Position numbers and translations under genes: made by a program. Below the pieces are notes generated by a model. It was not told where the DNA came from. It did no database searches and saw only the letters and a program-made list of their open reading frames with translations. A DNA stretch of 64,000 nucleotides from Synchiropus splendidus (taxonomy: Eukaryota > Chordata > Actinopteri > Syngnathiformes > Callionymidae): positions 5,644,501 through 5,708,500 of the forward strand of contig NC_071340.1 in the NCBI RefSeq assembly GCF_027744825.2, written 5' to 3'. This document shows positions 27,800-40,299 of the stretch, piece after piece. Every line of letters starts with the position of its first letter. The first letter of the stretch is position 1.

Positions 27800-28020
27800 C
27801 GTGACCTCTCACACACATATACATATATATATACTCTCAGCCACCTATATTCTAGCTCTCACACAGACTCTACCTTTCACACACATACTTGCTCTCACAG
27901 TTATAGATACTCGCTCTCACACATGTATTCTACCTTTGACACACATATTGGCTCTCACACATGCTATATATGTACTCGCCCTCACACACATATGCTCGCT
28001 CTCATTCCCTCACACACATG
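27800..28020. repeat. imperfect 'CTCTCACACATA' tandem tract
   Basis: Roughly 220 bp of degenerate repeats built on alternating CTCGCTCTCACACA and TATAT/ATATTC segments. Unit length drifts, so it is a decayed minisatellite or compound microsatellite. Confidence 0.7.
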
Positions 28021-31000
28021 TGCTGAAATGTCCAAATCTCAGTCTCACCATGACTGAAACAACTGACTTTACTTTCATCTGATGTGACACACAAACTGAG
28101 TCTGAGTCTTACGCTGACTGTTTTCTGAATGAGCAGTGTGTGATACACAAAGCCATGAAACAAACGTGAGCACCAGCCAAAGAGACAATACTCATCATGT
28201 GACGGGGCCATTACCGCGCTGATGTGTGCAGCTATTGTTCCGACGATATGAAGGAAACTGGCTCTTGCATTTAAGTTCATCAGCGTTCATTGTTCATCTG
28301 TCTCTGATTTGCAAATCCCTGGACTGTTACTGAGTGTCGCCAGCAGCAATAGAAACTTGCGTAAGACAGTTCAGACGTTACATGTGAGAGAGAGAGAGAG
28401 ATGAACGACAAACACTGATGAGCCAGTTTTATCACCCAACTCTCCACTATCAGAAAACACTGTGTCTGTTTACAGAATTCACAAGAACCATGGCAAACTT
28501 AAAGCTTTAGTCAAAATTTGCAAGTTCTGTTCATGAATACTGTCGCAAAACAAACATCCTTTACTGGTTTTATGGGCACCGGTGTAAACCCAGGTAAGGC
28601 TGACTTCACGTCAACTCCTTAGTTGTTGAATATTACATCATCCCTGAGGGACGGCCATCGCTTAAGATGATCAGCAATGTGTCTGTAAGAACAGGATGCA
28701 ACGCATGTCCTAATTTATGACCCGGTCATGTGATCTCCTGCAGGCCTCGCTCCAGTTCAGCAACTGTCGCAAATATTCCATCAGATATCAGGTTGCATTC
28801 TTGCACTAATCTCACTTGCAGTCAGATTACGTGAAGACAACAATGCCAGCAAAAATGCAACAGTTCAGCTTTAAGCATGAAAGATCTTCACCGTGCGAGT
28901 CTCCCTGAGCCAACAGTGAGTGGGTCACCCAGATTTTATTCAACATACAGAAAGTGGTCAAGAAATCCATCCCTATTTCTGTAACTATACACACACACAC
29001 AAAAAACTACCACAAACACAAGTTTACACACACAGCTACACACAACCATGGGAATAAGGGGTCAAATTGTTATTTAAAGGCCATCAAATGGCCGTGTGCT
29101 TTATTTACTGTCACTAAGGAGGAGAGTCACATGAGGGATTATAAATGTCAACTGACGTCTACTTTCCCTCAGTCAAGTGAATTCAAGCGTGATTTGCCGC
29201 ACACATGCTTTCCCGCACACTGCGTGTGGTGCTCCTCGCACTCTGCAATGCACGCCTGGAGCTATATGGAAGTAAAACATGTTTTTATTTTCCCATGACC
29301 AACGCACGCCGCATACTGCCCCGCCTGGAACACCTGAAGCCATTCTTTCAGTCCATTGAAACAACTATGCATAATATTCAAGACCGAAGGCTGCCTTTTT
29401 AGTCAGTATAGTACGCAAAAGTCCACTTTCCCAACATGAGGATGGGTTAGAAAACACGGTCAATCTAAATTAAGCTTCAAAAGTTATTCATGATTCGTGA
29501 CTTCCTTTGTAACCATTTATGATAATTGTGCCTCCAACAGTGGAACTTGTGGATCATGATCACAGAGGGAGCAGGGGCGTGTCTACAGGCTGACTGCATG
29601 TGATTCATGAAATTACAATTATGCACCAATATTCCACCCAATGGTTTGATTCATTTGAAAACGTCACACGTCTTGTTATCATGCTTTTTTGTTTTGAAAT
29701 GCTACAACAACTGACGCAACGCAATGAATCCTGTCAGGTCTAATAGAAACACTCTGCTCAGCCTTTTGGGTTCTATCCATAACTAGCTTACGTTAGGTTT
29801 TCTCATGCTTGTGCAACTTAGGTTTCTAGAGCTGGATCAGACGGTACAGTGAAGGTGGTCACCGCAGCAGAGCGGGTGACAGGTCTCAGCAGGGTGAGCT
29901 CTGTGGTGTCAGTGGTGAGGCATATTGTCGTGAAGAGTTCGCTCCATAGTAATACGATCGAGAAGTGTTATTATCTGTGAAACTTCTTTGGTTGATGTCT
30001 GCGGTGAATATAAAACAAACCTGGCATCAGCTGTGTTCCTATCACTCGCAACAACGATGATCTGCTGCTGTGTCGATTTTTTTTCAACTTCCTTCACTCA
30101 GGTCGTTTTGACCATTAGTTCTGTTTTGGAAATTTTCACTGAAAAACATTGAAGCTGACTTTAAACAGAGTTTTATTCAACTCACCACTGGGTGTTCAGG
30201 CTGTAGACACACAGCAGATGTGCCACCATAAAAGGCACAATTTTGCCTTCCCCTTTATGCACGTCGCAGCCCCCCTTTCACAACAAGCTGTTAATGTTTA
30301 AAGCATCACATGCCCCACGCCACACTCATGAAGAAGATGATAAAATCTGCCTGAAGGAAGTTCATATGTGATAACCAAAAAAAGTTTAGCTTTAATCTTG
30401 ACAAAACAAGAGAGTGATACAAGAGAGTGGCGCTAAAACGGTTTTGAACACATGCCGCGTTGTCTGCTAAAACTGCTAAAAGTCAAAGTGTGACAAATGA
30501 CATTGAAACCGAAGAATTTAGTGTTGTTAGATTTCCTAGTGAAGGAAAACAAAATGGTATTTGTTTGTGTCTCTATAAGGCAGCCAACCCTTTTGTAACA
30601 CAAAAACAGATTTTTCATGATAATATTTGAGATTGTGTCAAATTTGAATGTCCAAAAACCTTTTTCAGCCACTTTACTTTATCAAGGCACCAACGGTCCG
30701 TATTTAATACCAGGTTTTACCAGTTAGTAAATCCAGAGAAGATAAGGTCATCATGTTTTCAGGTCAAGGCTCTGTTTCATTTTTATGACCCAGCTTTTAT
30801 ATTCATTTTCCACTTTGGTCACTTTAGAGTCATTCACTATACTGGTTGTCCTACTTGAAATAGTCAGCAGGTTTTCACATGCAGTTGGTGTACAGAGGTT
30901 TGATTGACTTCCAAGATGTTGAGTAAACTGGAGAATAATAGCCAATTGGAAATGAGCTATTGAGAATTGTCAGTTAATTTTAAATTGTAATAATGAATAA

Positions 31001-31495
31001 AAAGAAGATGTACTGAAATTGAATTATAACGCAACATGTAATATTGGTCTCCTATTGTTTCATGTTTTGCTTTGTAAGATTATTATTTGTAGGACACTTG
31101 TAGGACATTATTTTGAGTAAATCTGAGGGTGAAGCACGCGTGTCTTCCGGAGATGCTCAACAAGCGTGACCATGTCGTGACCCTTTCTCAGATTGAAGAG
31201 AATAAAAAGCCATGGTGGATGCTGGGTGTCACTGCAGACAGTTGCTGGCATCTGGTTGTCCACTATTCAACAAGTAGTCGCTTGCAGAACTGTTGATGTC
31301 TAGAAGCACAGCTAACCCGCCCAACACACGCAGACCATGTGTTGCCACCAAGACTGTCACATGCAGATCCTGCACCTACACCATCGTCTGCGCTCCCCGT
31401 CAACCATTGACCCCCAGTGCAACCAGACGTCATTTACTTCACACAGTATTTTTTTTTGTTTTTTTTTCTTGCTTTTGAGTCAGAATTTGATCGGT

Positions 31496-31501
31496 TTTAT
31501 T
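31496..31501 (-). promoter_or_regulatory. polyadenylation signal of the reductase-like gene
   Basis: TTTATT on the plus strand reads AATAAA on the minus strand, about 220 nt after the stop of the gene at 31719-35258. Confidence 0.6.
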
Positions 31502-31718
31502 GCTGTAAATTTTGATGACTAAGGTAGAACAATAATGGATACAAACCTGTGAGAATTGCACAATTTTGTTCAGTACTGCTTTTCTTTTGCTCCTTTCCTC
31601 TTCAATATGATTACGTAAGATCCAAGTCAGGATGACATAAACCGCACTTTAATGAAGATATATGTGGTTTTACCGGGTTTTCAATCAACAGAACCGTATT
31701 GAACTAATCAATTCTCCA

Positions 31719-34700
31719 TCATTTGGTCGTCATGGAGACGCCTTTCTTCACCCAGGCGTTGCTGTTGATCAGCGAGAGCATGAACCGTGCAACATCCCCT
31801 CTTGCAACAAAAGTGCCAGCAGGGTTGCCATTGCTGTCGGGCACAAAGTATCCTTCGTGGGTCAGAAACTCTTGCGCTGAAGAGGAAAGAGAAACATAAA
31901 AATGAAGCATAACTCTCTTGACTCCAAATAAAGTAAACTGCATCTCATTTCTTTAATTTCATTTTTTTGTAGTAAAATGTATGAAGACAGAGCGTACTAA
32001 TGCACAAAGAGATAAGTTAGTACATTCCTTCCAGCTGTATTTGGCCCACCTCAGAAACATCTGAACTTTCTTGATGAGTTTTTTATTTTTTTTTTACCTG
32101 TGGCAGGCTGAGTCCTGAGTCCAGGTGGACGGACCACAGTCCACTGGAGGTCGTCCACCTGCTCAAGATACTTCTCCATCTCAAACTGGTTGGTGAGGAC
32201 ACTTCGGATCATGGGCAGGAGCAGAAATCGGACCAGGTAAGAGGCACGGCCCCCAGAGTTGGCTGAAGGAAAGAGGTCAGTGCGTGACTGTGTCCAGAAA
32301 AATGTAGGATTCATTCGTATTTCATGTGGACAAGCAAATAATAAAACTGCAATATGCATGTTTGTCAGTAGTGATGACAAATGTGTTTTCATTGTACTAA
32401 TAATTACATTTATATTTGTAATGTAATTTTTGATAATAAACACAAATTAAAATGATTCTGGATTTCTGTTTCAAACCACGATGCTCCCCATATTTCTCGA
32501 GGGAAGTTTGAAGGAATGTCTAGCAGCCTTTGGCTATTGGTGCGGCCTGGTGCCCTGAGTGACCTCGAGTCAGACATTACTGTTTTGATTTGCATTTTAC
32601 CCGCCAGATACCACAGAAAAAAAAAGTTCTCCATTTCATCCTTCAAATGTCCTTCAAAATCCTTCAAACAGACAGTTTGCACCGGTAATGAACATGTGAT
32701 ATTAGGACTATTAGGACTTATCTTCCACTTCGAACTTACGTTCAGTGTACCAGGACGTCATGGTGATGATTCGGTTCACACGGGCCTCTCGCATGGCACT
32801 GATGATGGCGTTCATTGATAGTGTGTATCCCGTCACGCTGCTGAAGAAGGAGACGGAGAAGCCGAGGCAGGACATGACCACGTCCTGACCTTTGAAATGA
32901 GCCTTGAGACTGTCAGAAGAGAAAATGTTGGCCTCCACCACCTACAGGGGAAAGTGTGTAGTTCTGAGTGCTTTATGGAACATTCAACACTAAGCAACCA
33001 TCAAGAGTCGAACAGAGGGAACCAAAAAAAGCAGAGTTGACGTTCACACAAGCATGAGGTTTGACCAAATCCACTGCAAGTACCTTCTTTAACATGTTTA
33101 TTGCAGGGCTCTTAATGCCTGTCATGAGCTCCCTCCGTCATGTCTTATCTTTATGGACGACTTCCTGCTCTCACTGTTCTTCTGCTCTTGCAGGATTGAG
33201 GGCATCGTCTCCTTCTGTTTCCCGCCAAGCAGGCACAGCTGACACACACACACCTGATCTCAATTCGCCAATTCCGCTCTCTGTATTAGAACACCTGCCA
33301 GAAGAATCAACTGGTGTCAGTTTGTTGGTTTCCCTTGCCCTGTGTGTCTGTTGCCTGCTCCTCTCCCCCGAATCCTGCGGATTTATTGGACTTCTTACCG
33401 TGCCTTGAACCCTGTGTCTTTTTTCCTTTTGTTTGTGCATTTGGACACTTGGTTTTTTTTTTGGCACTGCGGGATTATTTGATTTCGGTTTTTTTTTGGA
33501 CTCTGTCTCCCTCTTGCGTAGAGGTCGAGTATTGATTTGGTTCTCTGTTTTTGTTGGTTTTGTTTCGTTGTACTTAGAGGTTGAGTTTTTGGTTCTGTTT
33601 GACTTAGTTCTCCAATTAAATTTGTTGGAACTGAGTTCTGGACTCTAGTCTCCTCCCTGCTGCATGTGGGTCTCCTGTCTAAAATCGCTACAATGCCGGT
33701 CCAAAGCCTGAGTTGGCTGAATCATACGTCACAAAATTAGAGGGTTAACTTACTGTTCCCAGGTATTTTGCTTAAGTATGAAAGGGGCTTTGAAACTTTA
33801 GGTATTTGTGTTGTTTATAGCTGAATGTGAAGCGCCCAAGTTCAGGTACATCACTTGAAGTCAGGCGAGGGTCAGTCATGAGGACACGATGAGGTTGTGA
33901 AGACAAATTACAGTGATACCTCGGTTCTTGAACGTCCCGGAATTCGAACAAATCGGATTTCGAACGAAAATCCAGAACTTGAACACCCGAAAAAAGCCAG
34001 ACGTGCATAGACCGATCAGCTGACCCACGACGGGCTTTGTTATTGTGTATAGCGGAGCCTCTGTATGCAGACGTGTCCCGTTAGCTACATTTACTGACTG
34101 TTTTTTCTTCATATTGAGGTGTAAAACCTTTCCTGTCTCCGCACTGGACCATGGTAGAGTGTCACAGGGGAGGTGCTCGCTCTCCACACCTCCGAGGCTG
34201 GAGCGCTCACTCCAGGGTTTGATGTCCTGTTGTGGGCTGGAGCTGGGACAGGGATGAGGCGAGTCTCGGACAGAGCGTTACTTGGTTTATGACTTTGTCA
34301 CAGCCAAACTGCACAGAAGCGCACATTCAGAGCTGGACACGCACCGGGCACCTCTTCACTTCTGGAGAGACGTCACTCACTCGGCAACCCCTCCCACATG
34401 CAGCGGCCACACACACAGACGAACAGCGCACCTGCAGCAGACACTCTACATTCACTCCTACAAAAGCCTATTTTAAGGCTTGGAACGCATTATTTCTTTT
34501 TCCATTAATTCTAATGGGAAAAATCAATACAGATTTCAAATAAGTCGCTTCTCAAACGGCCGTCTGGAACGGATTGTGGTCGAGAACTGAGGTACCACTG
34601 TACTGGTAAATCTGTGTTAAAGCTACAAAAGGCTACAATTAGTTTCTTTGCAGGATGTCCAAACTCTTTTTAGGAGGTCGAACTACAGCTCCTCCAAAAG

Positions 34701-35258
34701 TACAAAAGCATCTATCAAGTGGGCAGAATGCCCTCGGCCAGACCAGGACATGGCTACACCTTCAAAAGAGCACAGGGAGGTTTCAGGGGACTCATTACTT
34801 AGTTTGCTGCCCATACGATCCCATGCAGAAGTAGTAAATAATTTATTAATATCTTGTCTTATAGAGATTAACATTTTCTACTTTCTTGAACAACAGCTCA
34901 CATTTCTGAGAGGTTTATCATCTTGACATATGGCTCAAACGTCAACTTCTTTTAAATACGTTAAATTTAGAGACAAGTAGGTCTAGCGAACAACCTGCTT
35001 CACACACCACTTCAACATGACCTGCAGGTGATCAACCTGATTTTCACTGCTCCAGTACAACACTGACCTTAACCAGAGGGGCAAAGAGCATGCAGAAAAA
35101 AATGCAGCAAAGTCAATCATTACCGTTAGATTTTCATGAGACACGCTCATTTTGTCCGGGTTCCTAACCACAGCAGTCACCTGATGACCCTGCTGCAGCG
35201 CCTGGTTGACCAGGTACTGTCCGGTCTGCCCAGTGGCTCCCAGCACGACAATCTTCAT
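31719..35258 (-). CDS. atypical short-chain dehydrogenase, biliverdin reductase B / NmrA-like
   Basis: Four minus-strand exons, 35258-35124, 32941-32740, 32262-32098 and 31876-31719, join in phase to give 660 nt, 219 aa plus stop. The N-terminus MKIVVLGATGQTGQYLVNQA carries the GxxGxxG NAD(P)-binding turn of a Rossmann fold. Later blocks are QDVVMSCLGFS, a region ending RIITMTSWYTE, WTVVRPPGL (the usual 'RP-x-L' of atypical SDRs) and RGDVARFMLSLIN. Length and pattern resemble biliverdin reductase B/flavin reductase (human 206 aa), so an NAD(P)H-dependent reductase is likely, but the substrate is unknown. Whether it is true blvrb or a fish-specific paralogue cannot be decided by eye. Intron 1 (2.2 kb) contains a solo LTR and a pogo-like element. 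A minisatellite lies about 490 bp upstream of the start. Confidence 0.82.
33120..33692. mobile_element. solo LTR of a retrotransposon
   Basis: The 573-bp element begins TGTCATGAGC and ends ATCGCTACA, with TG...CA termini. It is flanked by a perfect 5-bp duplication ATGCC (33115-33119 and 33693-33697). Composition is pyrimidine-rich with long T runs and an ATTAAA near the 3' end, as in fish Ty3/gypsy-type LTRs. No internal retroviral genes are attached, so it is a solo LTR left by recombination. It sits in intron 1 of the reductase-like gene. The gypsy assignment is inferred. Confidence 0.75.
33911..34600. mobile_element. pogo/Tigger-like non-autonomous DNA transposon
   Basis: The 690-bp element has near-matching terminal inverted repeats. 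The left end reads CAGTGATACCTCGGTTCTTG; the reverse complement of the right end reads CAGTGGTACCTCAGTTCTCG (17 of 20). Each end abuts a TA dinucleotide, the target duplication of Tc1/mariner and pogo elements, and CAGTGRTACCTC termini are typical of pogo/Tigger families. No transposase frame is evident inside. It lies 218 bp from the solo LTR in the same intron. Confidence 0.75.
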
Positions 35259-35745
35259 CCTCAGACTGAGTCAGCACACTGTCAGGGAACAGAGATCAAA
35301 ATGCAGTCGGATCAGGGAGGTTCCGCAGTTGCAAGTCAAGTGACAATTTTGGGGAGGACTGTGGTTTATCTGCTGAGAAGCCTCAAGCTACTTTTCTGTG
35401 AGTGACGTTCAGTCTCAACTATGAGCAAATCTAAAGGTGTGGTTTTACACTGCGGTTCTCAATTTTGCTAGCTGGGTGGGGTTTTACAGTCGTGGCTTCA
35501 ATTAAATACACAGGTTAAATATGTTTCTACGCGCAGCACACACTATTGTGTGCGTGCGTGCAGGTGTGTTTAAGCATAACTATCTTAGTGTGGTCCAGTT
35601 TTGGGGAAACACCTCCTTCTGCCTTCCCCCTTATGCCTTTTGCCGGGCCATTTTGCCAGACACCATAAGGTTTAGCCTCAATTTGAGGATGAAAACAGCA
35701 AGGTCATTATAATTAGGTTTAAGTGAGGTTCAGTCTCCTGAAGAA

Positions 35746-36711
35746 GGGGCCTGAGAGACAGGGTGGAGGTCTGAGGAGGAAGGGGCCTGAGAGGCAGGGT
35801 GGAGGTCTGAGGAGGAAGGGACCTGAGAGGCAGGGTGGAGGTCTGAGGAGGAAGGGGCCTGAGAGACAGGGTGGAGGTCTGAGGAGGAAGGGGCCTGAGA
35901 GACAGGGTGGAGGTCTGAGGAGGAAGGGGCCTGAGAGACAGGGTGGAGGTCTGAGGAGGAAGGGGCCTGAGAGACAGGGTGGAGGTCTGAGGAGGAAGGG
36001 GCCAGAGAGACAGGGTGGAGGTCTGAGGAGGAAGGGGCCTGAGAGACAGGGTGGAGGTCTGAGGAGGAAGGGGCCTGAGAGACAGGGTGGAGGTCTGAGG
36101 AGGAAGGGACCTGAGAGGCGGGGTGGAGGTTTGAGGAGGAAGGGGCCTGAGAGACAGGGTGGAGGTCTGAGGAGGAAGGGGCCTGAGAGACAGGGTGGAG
36201 GTCTGAGGAGGAAGGGTCCTGAGAGGCAGGGTGGAGGTCTGAGGAGGAAGGGACCTGAGAGGCAGGGTGGAGGTCTGAGGAGGAAGGGGCCTGAGAGACA
36301 GGGTGGAGGTCTGAGGAGGAAGGGGCCTGAGAGACAGGGTGGAGGTCTGAGGAGGAAGGGGCCTGAGAGACAGGGTGGAGGTCTGAGGAGGAAGGGGCCT
36401 GAGAGACAGGGTGGAGGTCTGAGGAGGAAGGGGCCTGAGAGGCAGGGTGGAGGTCTGAGGAGGAAGGGTCCTGAGAGGCAGGGTGGAGGTCTGAGGAGGA
36501 AGGGACCTGAGAGGCAGGGTGGAGGTCTGAGGAGGAAGGGGCCTGAGAGACAGGGTGGAGGTCTGAGGAGGAAGGGACCTGAGAGACAGGGTGGAGGTCT
36601 GAGGAGGAAGGGGCCTGAGAGACAGGGTGGAGGTCTGAGGAGGAAGGGGCCTGAGAGACAGGGTGGAGGTCTGAGGAGGAAGGGGCCAGAGAGACAGGGT
36701 GGAGGTCTGAG
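35746..36711. repeat. 36-bp minisatellite, 27 copies
   Basis: Units start every 36 bp exactly, from 35746 to the last at 36682, with no insertion or deletion. Only a few positions vary, mainly GGGGCC/GGGACC/GGGTCC and GAGACA/GAGGCA. Because 36 is a multiple of three, the array is open in one frame on the plus strand (repeating KGPERQGGGLRR) and in two on the minus strand. There is no sign that any of these is a gene. The plus strand is purine-rich with GGGG and GGG runs. Confidence 0.95.
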
Positions 36712-39700
36712 AAACACGCTTCCTTCATCAGGTTTTGGGAATAACCTCCCAAGTTTCTGTATAATATTAAATATTCTGGAGATGGTGTTGTCTATGTATC
36801 ACAAGAAGAATAGATGTGAATTAACTAAAGTGCAGAGTAGCGCTTTTGATCACCAGCGTGATCCCCGACTCACTCAGAAACCATTAGCAACGGTTGCTAA
36901 CGTGGTGGTAATGTCGTTTCCTAAAAACACCAAATCATCTTCTCATCTTCTTGTGAGAACAAAGCATCCATGTTCAAGACAGTAACCACAGGGCTCTACA
37001 AAAGGATGGGACAGCAAATGCCAAAGAAAATTAAAAAGTTCATTCTGATTGCAAAATCCTGCAGATGAATGACTGCGTCTCAACATGACAAGACACATTG
37101 GACATGCTCATGTTTTTCCAGCTTTCAGGGGTCCGGCGGGGAAGGTCTACTCAGATGAATCCATTCTATTCATGCTGAACTCAAAAAAAACATTGTGAGA
37201 TCTGGAAAGCCGTGTGAAACTGATTATTGCAGGGGAGTGGCTGTGACAAGCCTGTGGACAGATGTTCTTTGAGGGGAGCTTGTTTGATTTCAGGGCATTT
37301 TCATGAAGTTGGGTAATTTCTTCTAGTCATTGTGGCTTATGTGGAAATGGCCATAATTTACATGGAGTCATATGCTCCATGTCAAATACCAGCTTGTGGC
37401 TCCAATACTATGCCGGTGGTTGGATTGAAAATGCATTGCAAACCATTTCTATTCTATAACTTGATCTCTCAAATCAGTTCTTTCCATAATCACCACCTTT
37501 TCTAAGAAAATAATTATAATAAGAGTTAACATCCTCTGTATTTAGGAAATCTTTAACTGCTTATAGTATCTCAACCGCCAACACAGGTGCACTGCAGAAA
37601 GAAGACTAGATAAGGACTCATACAGAGAGAGTGAGAGAGACTTGTCCACTATTCAGACTCATGTCTTAGACAAGATGGTCTCAAATTAGCACAGCATCAG
37701 CTAAATGGATCGAAAACAGACTTCTGACTCAAACTCTGAGGGAAAGAAAGCATCGGCCGAGACCCGGAAGTAAGTCTGTTGGAAGAAACCGTCGTTATGC
37801 GGGGGGGACTAATACTAATTCCACCCCAAAATGAGATGACTCAATGACAAAATGTGCATGAAACCAGAAATGAAGGATCTGAAGGCGGCAATGTGAACGG
37901 ATGTGATGGAGATGAAGGAAAGTATGGTGACACTTTGGATGGAAGCTCAAAGTCAAAGGAAATTGTTAAGTTGAAAGAGTCACCAAAAACACAATGTAAG
38001 CTGAAAGTGATGGACACAACGGGACATCACCTCAGCGGACGTCCTAGGAATTGAAGAAAGACATTCATACTGTGATAGCCGCAAACTATCACGTGGAAGT
38101 TATGACGCTGAGGACAGATTTACACACTTGGAAACCATTGAACATCATATATTCAATGCCAGAAGACATGGAAGCTGATGACCTCAGGCTCCGTACAGTG
38201 GACCTCATCAAGAACAAGGTGGGATACAATGATGAATTGTCAACTGCATAGTAGAACGGCCACCAAGCCAAGCAATAATATTGTCAACAATATTTTTGGA
38301 CAAAAGTAACCACTAATTTCATGATAATGCATCAATAATAAGCACACTCTTTAAATGTAAATGTAAATCTTCTATCATCATGCCATGACAGCAACATGTA
38401 TTTTACACTTAACACTTGTATATAAATTTTAAAATAATCATAATAAATAAGCTATAATTTCAGTATAAGGATTGATGGACCGACTGGCCACTAAAATGAG
38501 ATGAGAATTTAATCATAATGTGGAGGGGAAATTCTGTCAATTAGCTGAGGAGAGAATTGTACAACTATTACTCCAGACTTGGGGTCAATGATTACAATTT
38601 AAATTCGAGTCCTGCGGAGGCAGTGAACTTTGCTTTTTTTAATGAGTCACATTTCTGCTCCAATGAAAACAACATTATAAATGTAATCATTAAGTAAATG
38701 TTCAAGTCTTTATTATTTGAGTCTTAAATCAAATAATAAATATTATGTTAACCTAGGGTTGTACTTTATCGGGTGGCAGTACGACTAAACATTTCCGTGG
38801 ACCGAAGAAAGAGCTGTCTGCCGCTATCTCCCGTCTCCCTCTCTCGGTGCGGTACGGGCCACAGACATAACGCAGTTTTGCGCTTTCAAAATAAAAGCAC
38901 ATTAGTTGAGAACCTCCGCGATAAAGTTTTGGGGTGGGACAAATGCGGCCGTCACCAATATAGGTGGGTGGGACCCCTAAGTCCCCCACGGTTCCTACGC
39001 CTCGCCTTTCTTGTGAACTTCCTGACACGCTTTGGTCTGGACGAGCCAGCAGCGTGTCACCCAGCCTCGCTTCTCCGCTTTCCTCTTGTCCCATGTTCCC
39101 GAGCAAACCACGACTACAACATCGGTTCCAGAACCACGACTCTGGAGTCCGAATGTTCATTTACGCTCTATAACTTTTGTACAAATGAAGTACGCCGAAA
39201 GAAAGAAGTACCTTGTCTGCCTATTGGGTGTCCTGAATTCCAAGGTGCACAATTGTCTTCTGAGAAGTCGATTCTGACTTTTGTGCGATACGAAATGGAA
39301 GCAATAACTTGTACATGACACGGGCCAATCACGATGAGCAGGAGGTGGAACGGACACTTGCTTGACAAATATCGTCTTTTGCAGGTATAACGTCTTTGCG
39401 TGTGGTAGAAAGTATTATGGAATCTTTCAGATGATGTTTTTTAACATACTTTTTTTGGACCAGGGATGTAATCTAGCACAGCTGCACGATCTGTTAACGC
39501 ATGCGCACAGGCGCAATGGTCCGTCCACACGCGTCATGACTTTATGGCAACTCTAGAGAGACAAACAACTGCACAGTCTGCGCGATTCTCGAAAGATTTT
39601 TGTTTCACCGCAGTTATCGATATGCCATATATTGCTCTGGAAACCACCACTTTGTTTAAATAAATTATCATGTCACACTATGCTGAAACTTTCAGTTCAA

Positions 39701-40290
39701 TGGAAGATCATGAGAAACATGAATCAATGAGACGTAATAGTAGACATAGAAATGCCCGGGTCTTCTTTAGACCGACCAACAGTGACATCTCGTGGTGTAA
39801 AAAGGTATAACTCGTGTGTTAATATTTACTTCGTTTTGTCTTCGCAGTCGCAATGCGTGCTCTTCGTCGAAACATGACACATATATTGATAGTCTCCATC
39901 AAGTCACAAACTCCAGTGTAATATTTTAGTGATTTATTTATTTAATAAAATCGACTTAGTATACTAAATAAGGCAAATAAATGGGCCAAACTGAACAATA
40001 TAGATTTGTAAGACAAAACAGCTGCTGATTCATTTAAAACACTAATTCAGTGGCATGTTGTTTTTCCATTAGCTCCGATGAGATAAACTGTAATTGTAAA
40101 TACAGAAGTGCAGAATACATTTACGTTATAGCTTACTGATGAATGAACATTGTTGTGTCATGGTGAAACCACCACTAGATGTCTCACTTTTCCACTGAAC
40201 GGAGACGACGCAACTTCAACTAATCGTACATAGTAGAAGACAACACGTCCTGGTGTTTAGTGTAAATGTACACGCAAAGGCTTGATGATT
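36712..40290. other. gene-poor intergenic region with a GC-rich block
   Basis: No gene is supportable. A possible ORF1-like LINE scrap lies near 37850-38250 (acidic open frames, weak). A distinctly GC- and CpG-rich block at about 38770-39340 stands out in AT-rich surroundings; its origin is unknown. The rest is AT-rich and unassigned. Confidence 0.5.
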
Positions 40291-40299
40291 CCTCATCCT

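Larger units (their letters stand above)
26391..31495. other. acsbg2 / reductase-like convergent intergenic region
   Basis: About 5 kb lie between two convergent genes. No coding gene or recognised transposon can be supported. It contains a CTCF-like motif at 26622-26635, an imperfect tandem tract at 27800-28020, a (GA)n run near 28386-28401 and a CA-rich stretch near 28986-29045. Scattered short open frames show no protein I recognise. Confidence 0.55.

Noticed and set aside
31293..31478. Small Cys-containing open frame as a peptide gene
   Set aside because: No signal peptide, no recognised family, and it overlaps the 3' flank of the reductase-like gene on the other strand.
35746..36711. 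Regular repeats that could suggest a CRISPR array
   Set aside because: Units are contiguous with no unique spacers, and the host is a vertebrate.
35719..36985. Long open frames (332 to 420 codons) across the tandem array on both strands
   Set aside because: They exist only because the repeat unit is a multiple of three; three frames on two strands are open at once and none has flanking coding signals.
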